A stretch of 64,000 bases of DNA from Ascaphus truei. Its lineage: Eukaryota > Chordata > Amphibia > Anura > Ascaphidae. The DNA lies in the NCBI GenBank assembly GCA_036426205.1, contig CM071568.1, forward strand, positions 118,762,696 to 118,826,695, in the 5' to 3' direction. Shown piece by piece: positions 63,172 to 64,000 of the stretch. Each line of letters starts with the position of its first letter. Position 1 is the stretch's first letter. The notes below the pieces were generated by a model. It searched no databases. It was not told where the DNA came from and saw nothing but the letters and a program-made list of their open reading frames with translations. The position numbers were made by a program, and so were the translations under genes.

Positions 63172-64000
63172 CAGGGGCTTACATCAATTTTGGCCAAAAA
63201 TGTTAAACTAAAAGACCATTTTACTTAATAGATATGTATACATATATATTTAGGCACTGTACCGTGTATGAGTTTCACTGGATGTGCTAAAACTGAGCTA
63301 TGTCTGTGTTTTATGTTCTGTCTCTGGTTTTAAATATATATTGCCATGCTCAGTAGCACTCCTCTGTGACTCTCATATGCTTATATATATGTTGTGGTTA
63401 TTTTGGGGGTTTAGTAGGAGCTTGTTAGGTATCCAGTAAGTTTTACAATTGTTGTTCAGCTAGTCTTGGCTGTTTGGGAGGGTGGCAACCTCCTATCCAA
63501 TTGAAGCTCACTCCCTCCCACATTTAAATGGTTAAAAGCTCACTCCATGGCATCTCCAACTATCAGGGAAACTTGCCTGCATGCAGTGTGATTGTGACAA
63601 ATCTATTACAGAGTGCTTTTCTTGGTAATGTACAGGTTAATAAAGGCTTCAATCAGACTTAGAACTTTGCAACTAATATTGACAGATTTACTATAAATCA
63701 TTCTTCCTGTTATTACACAGGTTATTAAGAATTTATATTAGCGTTAGGGACCCCTGAATTGTGGTCTGCCGTGCAGTTGACTCAGGGGCTTACAACAATT
63801 TTGGCCAAAAATGTTAAACTAAAAGACCATTTTACTTAATAGATATTTATACATATATATTTAGGCACTGTACCGTGTATGAGTTTCACTGGATGTGCTA
63901 AAACTGAGCTATGTCTGTGTTTTATGTTCTGTCTCTGGTTTTAAATATATATTGCCATGCTCAGTAGCACTCCTCTGTGACACTCATATGCTTTTATATA
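63172..64000. repeat. 611-bp direct repeat (two copies, second cut by window end)
   Basis: CAGGGGCTTACATCAATTTT at 63172 recurs as CAGGGGCTTACAACAATTTT at 63783, and the following 218 bp are almost identical. The unit contains GGTTAATAAAGGCTTCAATC. It could be a tandem satellite or the two terminal repeats of a short retroelement. No gene. Confidence 0.85.

Overview
The window is vertebrate nuclear DNA, most likely from an anuran amphibian. It holds Tx1/L1-type LINEs, Penelope-like elements with GIY-YIG nuclease domains, a BEL/Pao element, a chromodomain Ty3/gypsy element and a Tc1 transposon. BEL/Pao and chromodomain gypsy elements are known from fish and amphibians and are absent from mammals and birds. 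I found no host protein-coding gene, rRNA, tRNA gene or CRISPR array. Almost every long reading frame is a decayed transposon gene or an accidental frame in repeat DNA. One assembly gap (25 N) lies at 31025-31049.

Layout. 1-7745: a LINE 3' end (LINE-1) is split by a 3.8 kb foldback element (copy A), and it was itself inserted into a second foldback copy (B). 7746-10330: a polypyrimidine tract and unassigned DNA. 10330-18720: Penelope-like DNA (PLE-1, with an inverted pLTR-like repeat at each end), a hAT MITE and an extra pLTR-like module. 18830-19800: two palindromic repeats, the second with a hammerhead ribozyme motif at its centre. 19860-23000: AT-rich apparently unique DNA that may include conserved non-coding sequence. 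23600-25560: an LTR-like leader and foldback copy E. 25611-27123: a Tc1 element. 27196-33490: further Penelope-like fragments, palindromes and the gap. 33860-38016: a second LTR-like leader, a LINE ORF1 relic and foldback fragments. 38427-46911: a BEL/Pao element interrupted by a gypsy-type solo LTR (5-bp target duplication) and by a 1.1 kb hammerhead-bearing insert (12-bp target duplication). 46912-49640: foldback copy C, a second unique stretch and a MITE. 49649-58470: a SINE head and foldback copy D, which is split by a 7.1 kb LINE (LINE-2, minus strand, 14-bp target duplication). 58471-63140: a 5'-truncated chromodomain gypsy element on the minus strand with a MITE in its protease. 63172-64000: a 611-bp direct repeat running off the window.

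The elements form nested insertions that give a relative age order: foldback copies B and D are older than the LINEs inside them, copy A is younger than LINE-1, and BEL is older than the solo LTR and hammerhead element inside it. The most interesting signals are RNA-level and structural. At least seven loci carry hammerhead-like cores followed by a short self-complementary helix III. The foldback family has a roughly 1 kb inverted repeat and two internal palindromes that recur across the window. Two places look like sequence or assembly artefacts: the A/C-rich block at 15114-15652 and the noisy duplicate beside the N gap. All calls come from reading the sequence by eye; no database search was run.
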